Virus record (IMG/VR): IMGVR_UViG_3300032431_000026
Span: 1 to 37,555 of that record
Strand: one strand, 5' to 3'
Length of the DNA: 37,555 nucleotides
Origin: a virus
The notes below the pieces were generated by a model that saw only the letters and a list, made by a program, of their open reading frames with translations, made no database searches and was not told the origin of the DNA. Of the stretch, positions 1 to 5,993 are shown piece after piece. Within the stretch, counting starts at the first letter, position 1. Every line of letters begins with the position of its first letter. The position numbers and the translations under genes were made by a program.

Positions 1-326
1 ATCGAACTAACCTGTTTGAGAATACTCAGCCCTTCGTAATTACGGAGGATACCGGCAAACTGATAGCCGATTGGTGTGCTCAGGGAGTTGCACCTGTACC
101 GGATGCATCTGCCGCACCGGATGCCGCTAATGTACTATATGGATGCAAAACCATTGCCGACCTGAAAGCATGGAGAGAGCAGTATGGCAAAACAATAACA
201 CCCAAATTAAAGGCCGATTCATTGTTGAAGTATAAGGAAATAAATGACGCCGATGCAAAGTATAATGAGGCTAAACAAATGATTGCTAAGGAAGCAGCAC
301 AAAAGGAGGAAACAAATAATGGATAA
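1..326 (+). CDS. Sak4-like recombination ATPase, C-terminal part only (variant allele)
   Basis: Open from base 3 with no start inside the window, so this is the 3' end of a gene cut by the contig edge. The first 127 bases equal 36731-36857, which lie inside the complete ATPase gene at 36139. From base 128 the last ~66 codons differ strongly from that copy, but both end in EETNNG and overlap the next ATG by 8 bases. Only the tail after the ATPase core is present, so no catalytic residue is visible here. Best read as a second allele of the same locus, split off at an assembly-graph branch, and less likely as the remnant of a tandem duplication. Confidence 0.85.
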   Translation, partial: RTNLFENTQPFVITEDTGKLIADWCAQGVAPVPDASAAPDAANVLYGCKTIADLKAWREQYGKTITPKLKADSLLKYKEINDADAKYNEAKQMIAKEAAQKEETNNG

Positions 327-807
327 CGAAATATTTATACCGATCCCAGGAGAGGAACTAACTGCCCCAAGGATCGTCTCATTATTCGAGACCACCAAGG
401 CGCAAAGAGCGACCTTTGTAACCACCATCATTGATGGCTTGGATGATGGATACATTAACCCGCTACGCTTAAAATTCCAGCTTAAATGTATGGAGGACTT
501 GATTAAGCAGATAAATGAAGATAATTCATTTAAGGATGCCGTACTGACCGAGGCGCAGAAGCACGGCAAAGGGAGCCATGCCTACCTTAACTGTGAGTTT
601 TCTGTTAGGTCAACACCCGGCAAGTATGACTACACTAAAGATGCAGAGCATGTACAGCTAAAGGAGTTGCTAAAGAACCGTGAGACCTACTTAAAAGGGC
701 TGCCATCTTATGGTAAAGAAACCTTTACCGAGGACGGGGAGTTGATCGTGGATTACCCCCCGCAATACACTGCCGGAGCCGATGCGGTGTTTATCACTTT
801 AAAATAA
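319..807 (+). CDS. Conserved phage protein downstream of recombination ATPase (allele 1)
   Basis: 162 residues beginning MDNEIFIP. The ATG at 319 overlaps the stop of the ATPase (ATGGATAA); an upstream ATG at 283 lies inside the ATPase tail and is not preferred. No catalytic motif is recognised. A charged central block (KDAVLTEAQKHGKG) is followed by a C-terminal YPPQYT and a tail ending VFITLK. I recall similar proteins beside recombinases in Bacteroidota phages, without known function; a role in recombination with the ATPase is inferred from coupling alone. A near-identical copy is at 37025-37513, with about 15 substitutions by hand count, nearly all in the first 40 residues and near position 125-137. 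Confidence 0.85.
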   Translation: MDNEIFIPIPGEELTAPRIVSLFETTKAQRATFVTTIIDGLDDGYINPLRLKFQLKCMEDLIKQINEDNSFKDAVLTEAQKHGKGSHAYLNCEFSVRSTPGKYDYTKDAEHVQLKELLKNRETYLKGLPSYGKETFTEDGELIVDYPPQYTAGADAVFITLK

Positions 808-812
808 ATTGT

Positions 813-1094
813 ATGGCAAAAACAGATCCTTTAGATTGCGCTATTAAATGGAAAAAATACCGTGATGTTCATTATGGGGTTTATCGGGTTACCAACGATA
901 TTCCAGGTTATGAAAAGTCTATGAAGATTTTTCAGGCAATCATTAATGATTGGATGGAAGCCTATAATGAAAACTTATTAGAAGCCATTACCAATATTTG
1001 CGAAAAGGAACCTGATGCAAAATTTCAAATTAAGTTCCTTTGCGCTGGTTATGAATTAGCCGCTGGCATTGATTACACATTAAGAAAATACTAA
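813..1094 (+). CDS. Hypothetical protein, 93 aa
   Basis: Starts 5 bases after the preceding stop (MAKTDPLD) and ends 4 bases before the next gene, so it sits in the early rightward operon. Soluble, lysine- and tyrosine-rich, no membrane segment or zinc cysteines. No family recognised. In the other allele at the right contig end this position is taken by a different gene starting MEFTHKEQ, so this gene may be exchangeable between strains. Confidence 0.75.
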   Translation: MAKTDPLDCAIKWKKYRDVHYGVYRVTNDIPGYEKSMKIFQAIINDWMEAYNENLLEAITNICEKEPDAKFQIKFLCAGYELAAGIDYTLRKY

Positions 1095-1098
1095 TATT

Positions 1099-1449
1099 AT
1101 GAATAGAGAAATTAAATTCAGAGCATTTGAAACAGAACTCGCAAGGGGTAGAATGTTTGAATGGGAAGAAATAAGACGGGAATTTATGCTTTTTCTTAAT
1201 TGTAAAGAAACCTTTGTAATGCAATTTACAGGCTTAAAAGACAAAAACGGCAAGGATATTTATGAAGGTGATATACTTGTAAGTTCTTATAGTCGTGATA
1301 CAACAGGAACAGATATTGTCCTTACAAAAGAAATTGTAGAATACAATATAAATCAATATACAGGCGAAGCTAAGTATGAGTTGCTTTTTATTGAAAGGGC
1401 TCAGATCATTGGTAACATTTACGAAAACCCGGAACTAATAAAGAATTAA
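1099..1449 (+). CDS. YopX-family protein
   Basis: 116 residues with the YopX signature in order: an N-terminal IKFRAF, a central MQFTGLKDKNGK then DIYEGDIL, and a C-terminal IIGNIYENPEL. These blocks define the YopX family, named after a Bacillus phage SPbeta protein and common in Gram-positive and Bacteroidota phages. The fold is a small beta barrel; the biochemical role is unknown. It lies between a hypothetical gene and the SSB gene in the early operon, with 1-4 base spacing to each neighbour, so it is presumably co-transcribed. Confidence 0.88.
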   Translation: MNREIKFRAFETELARGRMFEWEEIRREFMLFLNCKETFVMQFTGLKDKNGKDIYEGDILVSSYSRDTTGTDIVLTKEIVEYNINQYTGEAKYELLFIERAQIIGNIYENPELIKN

Positions 1450-1450
1450 T

Positions 1451-1780
1451 ATGGCAAACGAAATAAAAGGCAAAATCAGCCACCTCTTACCGGCAGAAAC
1501 CGGAGCGGGTAAAAACGGCAACTGGAGGAAGCAGGTTATAGTATTGGCTCAGGACGGCCAGTACCCGAAGTCAGTGGCGTTAACGATATGGGGAGATAAG
1601 ATACCTATACCTAATATCGGTGCCGTTGTTACGGCGTTTATAGACATTGAAAGCCGGGAATATCAAGGCAAATGGTACACAGACGTTAGGGCTTTCCGGC
1701 TGGATACAATCAGTAATGAGCAGGAACCTGTAAATAGCTTTAAACCCGAGCCACTCGGTGAAGATGGCTTACCGTTTTGA
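1451..1780 (+). CDS. DUF3127-type single-stranded DNA-binding protein
   Basis: 109 residues. The N-terminal ~85 residues look like the OB-fold DUF3127 family of Bacteroidota (MANEIKGKI, then GNWRKQVIVLAQDG, then a YTDVRAFRLD strand). The C-terminus is a linker ending GEDGLPF, resembling the acidic SSB tip that recruits partner proteins. Expected role: coating single-stranded DNA during phage replication and recombination beside the Sak4-like ATPase. The start is ATG 1451, one base after the YopX stop. The stop overlaps the TTG start of the nuclease gene. Confidence 0.82.
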   Translation: MANEIKGKISHLLPAETGAGKNGNWRKQVIVLAQDGQYPKSVALTIWGDKIPIPNIGAVVTAFIDIESREYQGKWYTDVRAFRLDTISNEQEPVNSFKPEPLGEDGLPF

Positions 1781-2193
1781 CATGGAAGGAGGCCTATGCT
1801 GCGGCCTACAAAAAGCACAATACAGAACCGTTCCCTGCATCTATGGCAACCGGATACTTTCGGGTTACTTACCCAAAAGTTTTGACCGCCAATGGCCTAA
1901 CTGAATTTGTAATAAACTATCTTACATGGAATGGTTGCCGGGCAACCCGCATAAGTTCTGCAGGTCGTTACATAGCCGGGATTGGATACATACCGGGAAC
2001 TACAAGGAATGGTAGTGCGGACGTCAGTGCAACTATCTTGGGTAAAGCGGTAATGCTGGAGGTAAAGGTTGGCAGTGATACGCCATCACCCGATCAACTT
2101 AAGGAGCAGGCACGGGAACGGGCTGCCGGTGGGATTTATGAGTTTGTATATGACCCTGATAGTTTTCTTTCACTTTATAATTCGTTGATATGA
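1777..2193 (+). CDS. PD-(D/E)XK-type nuclease, Holliday-junction resolvase-like
   Basis: 138 residues using a TTG start that overlaps the SSB stop (TTGA); the next in-frame ATG at 1843 would remove 22 residues. The central block has the PD-(D/E)XK layout: NGSADVSATILG, a strand, then MLEVKVG, giving D and E-x-K as metal and catalytic residues, followed by a Q-containing helix (SPDQLKEQARERAA) as in VRR-NUC and resolvase-like enzymes. Probable role: cutting branched recombination or replication intermediates. It is coupled to the SSB upstream and overlaps the next gene by 4 bases. Confidence 0.72.
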   Translation: MTWKEAYAAAYKKHNTEPFPASMATGYFRVTYPKVLTANGLTEFVINYLTWNGCRATRISSAGRYIAGIGYIPGTTRNGSADVSATILGKAVMLEVKVGSDTPSPDQLKEQARERAAGGIYEFVYDPDSFLSLYNSLI

Positions 2194-2606
2194 AAACACT
2201 TACTTTATTACTTTTATTCGTCTCGATCAACCGTGCCAGAGCGCAGCGGTTTATAGGCGGCTCCCTTGGTTTCAATGCTAAGATGGAAAGGGTCGTCACA
2301 ATCGAAGCCGGTCAGCGTTTCGGGCGTTTCACTGCGCTTGCTGATGTCAGGGGAGCCGATGCTTTAAACTACGGGATCGGGGCAAAGGTGGGTGCATCTG
2401 TGTTCAAGGACGTAACAAAGCAGCGGCCGATCTACCTAATTGTAGGATCGTATTATGACCGCTTTGTTTGGGACAAAAATACATATAGGGAAGTCCGTCC
2501 TGCTGTAGCGATAAGGATACAGGACTATAGCGGGTTCTATGAGTTTCAGTACAGCCAAAACACAATTTATTTTACAATCGGTTACCAATGGAGGAAAAAG
2601 AAATGA
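2190..2606 (+). CDS. Small secreted / outer-membrane beta-barrel-like protein
   Basis: 138 residues. Residues 1-19 are a Sec signal (MKTL, a leucine-rich core, then ARAQ as a likely cleavage site). The rest is alternating polar and aromatic strands (RFTALADVRG, FYEFQYSQ, IYFTIGYQW) ending in an aromatic residue plus basic tail, as in small outer-membrane beta barrels of Bacteroidota. ATG overlaps the nuclease stop by 4 bases (ATGA). An exported protein in an early replication operon is unexpected; altering the cell surface to exclude other phages is one possibility, inferred only. It could also be a periplasmic protein. Confidence 0.65.
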   Translation: MKTLTLLLLFVSINRARAQRFIGGSLGFNAKMERVVTIEAGQRFGRFTALADVRGADALNYGIGAKVGASVFKDVTKQRPIYLIVGSYYDRFVWDKNTYREVRPAVAIRIQDYSGFYEFQYSQNTIYFTIGYQWRKKK

Positions 2607-2917
2607 TACATAATCGTTTATTAAATGCTTTAAAATTTGGTTATTGGGCGTTTAAAAACCCGTTAACAATTTCGGCAGATAATTTTAAAATGCTAAGTGA
2701 TTTACTTTGCTTAATACTGAGTGTTTCGAAAGAAAATAAACACAGAATGACACACATTGCATTTGTCCACCCAATATTAGGAGAGCAACAAATAGTATCA
2801 ATTTGGGCAGGTGCAGGAATGGAATCAGACCCCAATAAAAGAATAGCGGAACTGTTAAAAGAAAACGCTTTATTGAAAGCTCAAATATATAATATCAGCA
2901 TTAAAATAAAATTATGA
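2603..2917 (+). CDS. Hypothetical protein, 104 aa
   Basis: The ATG at 2603 overlaps the previous stop as ATGA, the coupling used repeatedly here; an ATG at 2588 (MEEKE) would add five residues and overlap more deeply. Contents: an N-terminal helical part with TISADNFKML, a beta part around HIAFVHPILGEQQIVSIW, and a C-terminal leucine-rich helix (ELLKENALLKAQ) that could form a short coiled coil. No family recognised. Overlaps the next gene by 4 bases. Confidence 0.7.
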   Translation: MIHNRLLNALKFGYWAFKNPLTISADNFKMLSDLLCLILSVSKENKHRMTHIAFVHPILGEQQIVSIWAGAGMESDPNKRIAELLKENALLKAQIYNISIKIKL

Positions 2918-3282
2918 CTTGCAAACCATGCTTACGCTATGTAGGCGCAACTTTAGCAGAAGCGGAAAGCCTGGCGTACTACTGCGTAATGAATTTTTAC
3001 GTTACTGAAAACCCGGAATACATTAAAAATAAGGATCTGTATAAAGGTGTTAGCTGTATGCATATCAAAACCAGGGTGTTCCCGATCGTTCTGATGCGGT
3101 ACCTGATGTTTTGGTTCCTGATAAAACAAGGCTGGAAATTACAGGCAATAGCCACGCATTACGGCCTAAAAGACCATACAAGCGTATTTCACGGGAAGCA
3201 GAAAATACAGGAAACGCTGAGCCTTAAACATGATACCGATATTAAGGATGCGGTGCTGGCGTTCATTGGGTTTGTGAAGTAA
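2914..3282 (+). CDS. Stand-alone DnaA domain IV-like DNA-binding protein
   Basis: 122 residues. Residues ~55-100 match the C-terminal DNA-binding domain of the initiator DnaA: a helix (VLMRYLMFWFLI), a helix-turn-helix (LQAIATHYGL) and the signature loop DHTSVFHGKQKI at 87-98. In DnaA the Asp-His-Thr of this loop contacts bases of the box TTATCCACA; all three are present. No AAA+ domain is attached. Expected role: binding DnaA boxes to start phage replication or to regulate. Two perfect boxes occur at 21656 and 31860. The ATG overlaps the previous stop by 4 bases. Confidence 0.78.
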   Translation: MTCKPCLRYVGATLAEAESLAYYCVMNFYVTENPEYIKNKDLYKGVSCMHIKTRVFPIVLMRYLMFWFLIKQGWKLQAIATHYGLKDHTSVFHGKQKIQETLSLKHDTDIKDAVLAFIGFVK

Positions 3283-3294
3283 AAAATAACAAAT

Positions 3295-3651
3295 ATGCAA
3301 AAGAAAATTAGGGAAATAGTATTTAATAAATACAATTGCAAGTGCGCTTACTGTGGAGTTCAATTAGATAAGGGATGGAATGTTGACCACATAAAACCAA
3401 CAGTGAGCGGTGGAAATAATAATTTAGATAACTTAAACCCATCCTGCAAAGACTGCAACAATTACAAATGTCACTCAGATATAGAAACATTTAGAATGTA
3501 TGCAAAACAAATGTTTAACACAAAGCCTGAATACCTTTTTAAGAGCAAAACAAAAATGCAAGTTGCAATAAATATGGGTGTAATTATTCATAAAGAATGG
3601 GATGGGATTTTTTATTATGAGCGTCTGCTTCACCAACCTATAAAATCTTGA
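3295..3651 (+). CDS. HNH endonuclease
   Basis: 118 residues with an HNH core: Cys17-x-x-Cys20, Asp31-His32-Ile as catalytic dyad (NVDHIKP), a GGNNNLDNLNPSC block, and Cys51-x-x-Cys54-Asn55 closing the zinc site. Such proteins nick or cut DNA; in phages they are homing endonucleases or packaging-associated nucleases. This one lies at the end of the early operon, far from terminase, so homing or a general recombination role is more likely. Its last 14 bases overlap the convergent gene below, and no terminator separates them. Confidence 0.85.
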   Translation: MQKKIREIVFNKYNCKCAYCGVQLDKGWNVDHIKPTVSGGNNNLDNLNPSCKDCNNYKCHSDIETFRMYAKQMFNTKPEYLFKSKTKMQVAINMGVIIHKEWDGIFYYERLLHQPIKS

Positions 3652-4081
3652 CCTTTGCGTTTACGACAACATCATGCGGTGCGTCCTCAAAGTAGGCGTT
3701 AAGCCGGTAGCCAAAGCGCGGCATTTTGACCTTATCGAAAAGCAATATGAAACTGTAGTATTCACCTACCTGGCGGAACCTCGCAATGACGGGATAAGAC
3801 CTGATGCCGTTGTTATATTCATAGCTGGCAAACTCAAAGGTCTTGCTTTCAGGTCTGTACCTAACCCCTAACCTCCGGCTAAATTTATGGTGTTTACCTG
3901 CACTTATCCCGCCCACCTTCTGCCACTTAGCTTGCTTCTTTTTGTCTTGGAAGTCCACCATCCACGAGTGATTAATGTACCCGCTTATCTCAACGCCTTT
4001 CGGCTTCCAGTGTGGCCATAGCGAAAAGATACGCTGCCACCACCGGACATAGTTGCGCCCTTTTGGTATTACTTGTTGCAT
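3638..4081 (-). CDS. Hypothetical protein, 147 aa, end of late operon
   Basis: Last gene of the leftward late transcript. N-terminus MQQVIPKG followed by a Trp-rich stretch (RWWQRIFSLWPHWKPKG), then a beta-rich body with HHKFSRRLGVRYRP. I recall similar proteins in Bacteroidota phages near lysis genes, function unknown. No signal peptide or clear membrane segment. Its 3' end overlaps the convergent HNH gene by 14 bases, so the two transcripts collide there. Confidence 0.7.
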   Translation of the reverse strand: MQQVIPKGRNYVRWWQRIFSLWPHWKPKGVEISGYINHSWMVDFQDKKKQAKWQKVGGISAGKHHKFSRRLGVRYRPESKTFEFASYEYNNGIRSYPVIARFRQVGEYYSFILLFDKVKMPRFGYRLNAYFEDAPHDVVVNAKVKIL

Positions 4082-4086
4082 AATAT

Positions 4087-4401
4087 TTACCCCGCTAATA
4101 TGCCACCGCCTACCGTTAATATTAAGCTCAACACGCCCATAAACAACAGCGTGTAACTTCTTGGTAACCCCTGTACCTGATGGCTGTAGAACTCCCCTAC
4201 AGCAAGGACGGCAGCGGTAACAAGACCGGCCAATAGGTATTGAACAAACGTTGATTTGTCCGGCCCCTGTCCGGTTGCAAAGAAGATAATAATACCGAGA
4301 AATAACGGTACAAACGGCAGCGCAATAGCTATGCCCTTGTTGCGGTCTTTGCGCCTGGCTTCCTTAACGGATTCACTGGTGTAATGTGGTTTGTTTTCCA
4401 T
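4087..4401 (-). CDS. Three-TM membrane protein in lysis region
   Basis: 104 residues: a charged N-terminus (ESVKEARRKDRNKG), a first TM segment (IALPFVPLFLGIIIFFA), a second (YLLAGLVTAAVLAVGEF) and a third (YTLLFMGVLSLILTVGGG). The layout fits a small inner-membrane protein; as it follows the endolysin it could be an additional holin or antiholin, but no holin family is recognised. Starts 38 bases after the endolysin stop. Confidence 0.65.
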   Translation of the reverse strand: MENKPHYTSESVKEARRKDRNKGIAIALPFVPLFLGIIIFFATGQGPDKSTFVQYLLAGLVTAAVLAVGEFYSHQVQGLPRSYTLLFMGVLSLILTVGGGILAG

Positions 4402-4439
4402 TGTAATTTGTTTTATGTAATATACGTGATTAAATTTAT

Positions 4440-5015
4440 TTAAGTTAGTATTTTTATAATTTCAGAGAATCTTTTTTGCCGATCAGCAATGCCAATAGTT
4501 CCGCCATTAATTTTTTTTGTAACTTCTTTTACGGTTAATATATCTTTTATCCGGTTTTTATCCCAATACCAAAAGGCACTAATTACAGAATCTTTTGCCG
4601 TCAATAAAAGATCGGGATCAGTAAGCAAACGCATGTCATTATAAACCGCTTCACTGCAATTACGGTAGTTTAATCTGCCCGTAACTTGTATAATTCCCCG
4701 GCCACGAAATAGCCAGCCATCACCCGGCTGTGAATTGCCCAACCTACGTCCATAAACATGATTTGCAATAGCTTGTGGATTACGGGCAAGCTGTGCAGCC
4801 AATGCAGCGGTAAAACGGGTAGGCCATGTTTTGCGCAAGCCTGATGCACTATAATTTAAGTTTTCTTGAAGCCTTGTATATCCCGCACTTTCGTGCATTG
4901 TTTGGCTTATAAAATGAGCGGTTTGTATAATATTAAAACCACGCTTAGTACAGCCACTTACAACGTGGTGCAAAAAAAGTGGTGGTATTACTGTATTTAG
5001 TTTAGATAGATTCAT
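4440..5015 (-). CDS. GH19-type endolysin
   Basis: 191 residues covering one glycoside hydrolase 19 (chitinase-like lysozyme) domain. Motif TMHESAG places the putative catalytic acid at Glu42; QENLNYSASGL gives a second Glu at 51; WLFRGRGIIQVTGRLNY is the conserved substrate-cleft block; an Asn-Gly block (INGGTIG) lies near the end. The enzyme would cleave peptidoglycan beta-1,4 bonds at the end of infection. No signal peptide, so export needs a holin. The ATG overlaps the spanin-like gene upstream by 14 bases. Confidence 0.9.
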   Translation of the reverse strand: MNLSKLNTVIPPLFLHHVVSGCTKRGFNIIQTAHFISQTMHESAGYTRLQENLNYSASGLRKTWPTRFTAALAAQLARNPQAIANHVYGRRLGNSQPGDGWLFRGRGIIQVTGRLNYRNCSEAVYNDMRLLTDPDLLLTAKDSVISAFWYWDKNRIKDILTVKEVTKKINGGTIGIADRQKRFSEIIKILT

Positions 5016-5580
5016 TCTTTTTCTTTTTAAATAGAGGCACCAATAACCCTAATGAATGCAGCCCGAATAAGGCTATTATCAACCACAAAAAAATATCCGG
5101 TTTTGTCTTGGTTTCCTTAACCTTTGTTTCCTCTTTTCGGCTCTCTAGGATGGATACTTTAAATGCGTTGCTGTCGAATGTATTCACCACCTTTTGCTCC
5201 TGAAAATTGCCACGTTCGTAAATTCGTGTAGTGGGGAACACGTTGTTAATGATGGTGTCGCCGCCTACGGGACGCCCGATCAACGAACCTTGACCCCAAC
5301 CAATTCCAATATCGGGATTAATGCCTTGATCTATACCAACAACAGGACGCCCAAATATCTCCGTCCACCGCTCATAGTCTCCCTTCTTATTAATCTCCGT
5401 ATTGGTTTGCTTAACGGATCCGCTGTCCCTTGTTTCGGCTTTGGTTTCCTCTACCTGGTTTTTATCAACGTTCCTGGTGAAACCGCATCCCGTGCAGGCT
5501 ACCGCTACCCACAAAAGCACCAATATTGCAAGGCAATACCATGCAATCAGTTTCGTATCGGGATTAAATTTTATTTTCAT
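5002..5580 (-). CDS. Two-TM spanin-like lysis protein
   Basis: 192 residues from ATG 5580 (MKIKFNPD); an earlier ATG at 5637 lies deep inside the upstream gene. An N-terminal TM segment (IAWYCLAILVLLWVAVA) runs into CTGC, which could act as a lipobox cysteine. Next come a charged periplasmic stretch rich in Lys and Glu, a Gly/Pro-rich middle (IGWGQGSLIGRP), and a C-terminal TM segment (FLWLIIALFGLHSLGLLV) with a basic tail. Membrane anchors at both ends and position between holin-like and endolysin genes suggest a unimolecular spanin or other envelope-disrupting factor; this is inference. Confidence 0.6.
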   Translation of the reverse strand: MKIKFNPDTKLIAWYCLAILVLLWVAVACTGCGFTRNVDKNQVEETKAETRDSGSVKQTNTEINKKGDYERWTEIFGRPVVGIDQGINPDIGIGWGQGSLIGRPVGGDTIINNVFPTTRIYERGNFQEQKVVNTFDSNAFKVSILESRKEETKVKETKTKPDIFLWLIIALFGLHSLGLLVPLFKKKKNESI

Positions 5581-5776
5581 CTTCAGTAGTTTTGCCATAA
5601 TTCCGATCGCTCGGATTAAGGTAGTTATACAAAACAATTAAGCCAGCAAACGCACCGGCTCCCAATACCTCTTTCCATTCCAAACCAATCACGCTACCGT
5701 GACCGATCACGACCCCAACCATAGCCGTTAAACTTAACCGGAACATGCTTGCTGCTATGCGCTTAATCTCGTTCAT
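5564..5776 (-). CDS. Holin-like small membrane protein
   Basis: 70 residues with two hydrophobic segments (SLTAMVGVVIGHGSVIGL and VLGAGAFAGLIVLYNYL) and a charged C-terminus. Size, topology and location just upstream of the endolysin fit a class II holin; no specific family is recognised. Overlaps the genes on both sides by 14-17 bases, indicating tight translational coupling in the lysis cassette. Confidence 0.65.
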   Translation of the reverse strand: MNEIKRIAASMFRLSLTAMVGVVIGHGSVIGLEWKEVLGAGAFAGLIVLYNYLNPSDRNYGKTTEDENKI

Positions 5777-5990
5777 TGTCTTTATCTTTTAAAAGTGTTT
5801 CAAAAAGGAAAGTATTACGCTGTATGGCCTGCGTGTTTTCCTTAATTATAACCTCCTGAAACTCGATCCTTTTATTAAATTGTTCATTAACCTTAAACGC
5901 CAAAAAAGAACAATAACTTATGAATATTACGCACATTATTTCGAGCGGGTAAGTTTTCATTAACGACAACTTTTCTTTGCTGATTTCCAT
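5763..5990 (-). CDS. Single-TM coiled-coil protein of lysis cassette
   Basis: 75 residues: one TM segment (LEIMCVIFISYCSFLAF) followed by a charged helix (EFQEVIIKENTQAIQRN) likely to form a coiled coil. The shape resembles BhlA-type holin-like proteins and inner-membrane spanin subunits; the choice cannot be made from sequence. It starts 3 bases after the fibre gene stop and overlaps the holin-like gene by 14 bases. Confidence 0.62.
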   Translation of the reverse strand: MEISKEKLSLMKTYPLEIMCVIFISYCSFLAFKVNEQFNKRIEFQEVIIKENTQAIQRNTFLFETLLKDKDNERD

Positions 5991-5993
5991 GAT

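Noticed and set aside
1-807. Tandem duplication of the ATPase tail and following gene
   Set aside because: The repeat begins exactly at contig base 1 and is exactly 127 bases long, better explained by an assembly branch in a circular, variable population.
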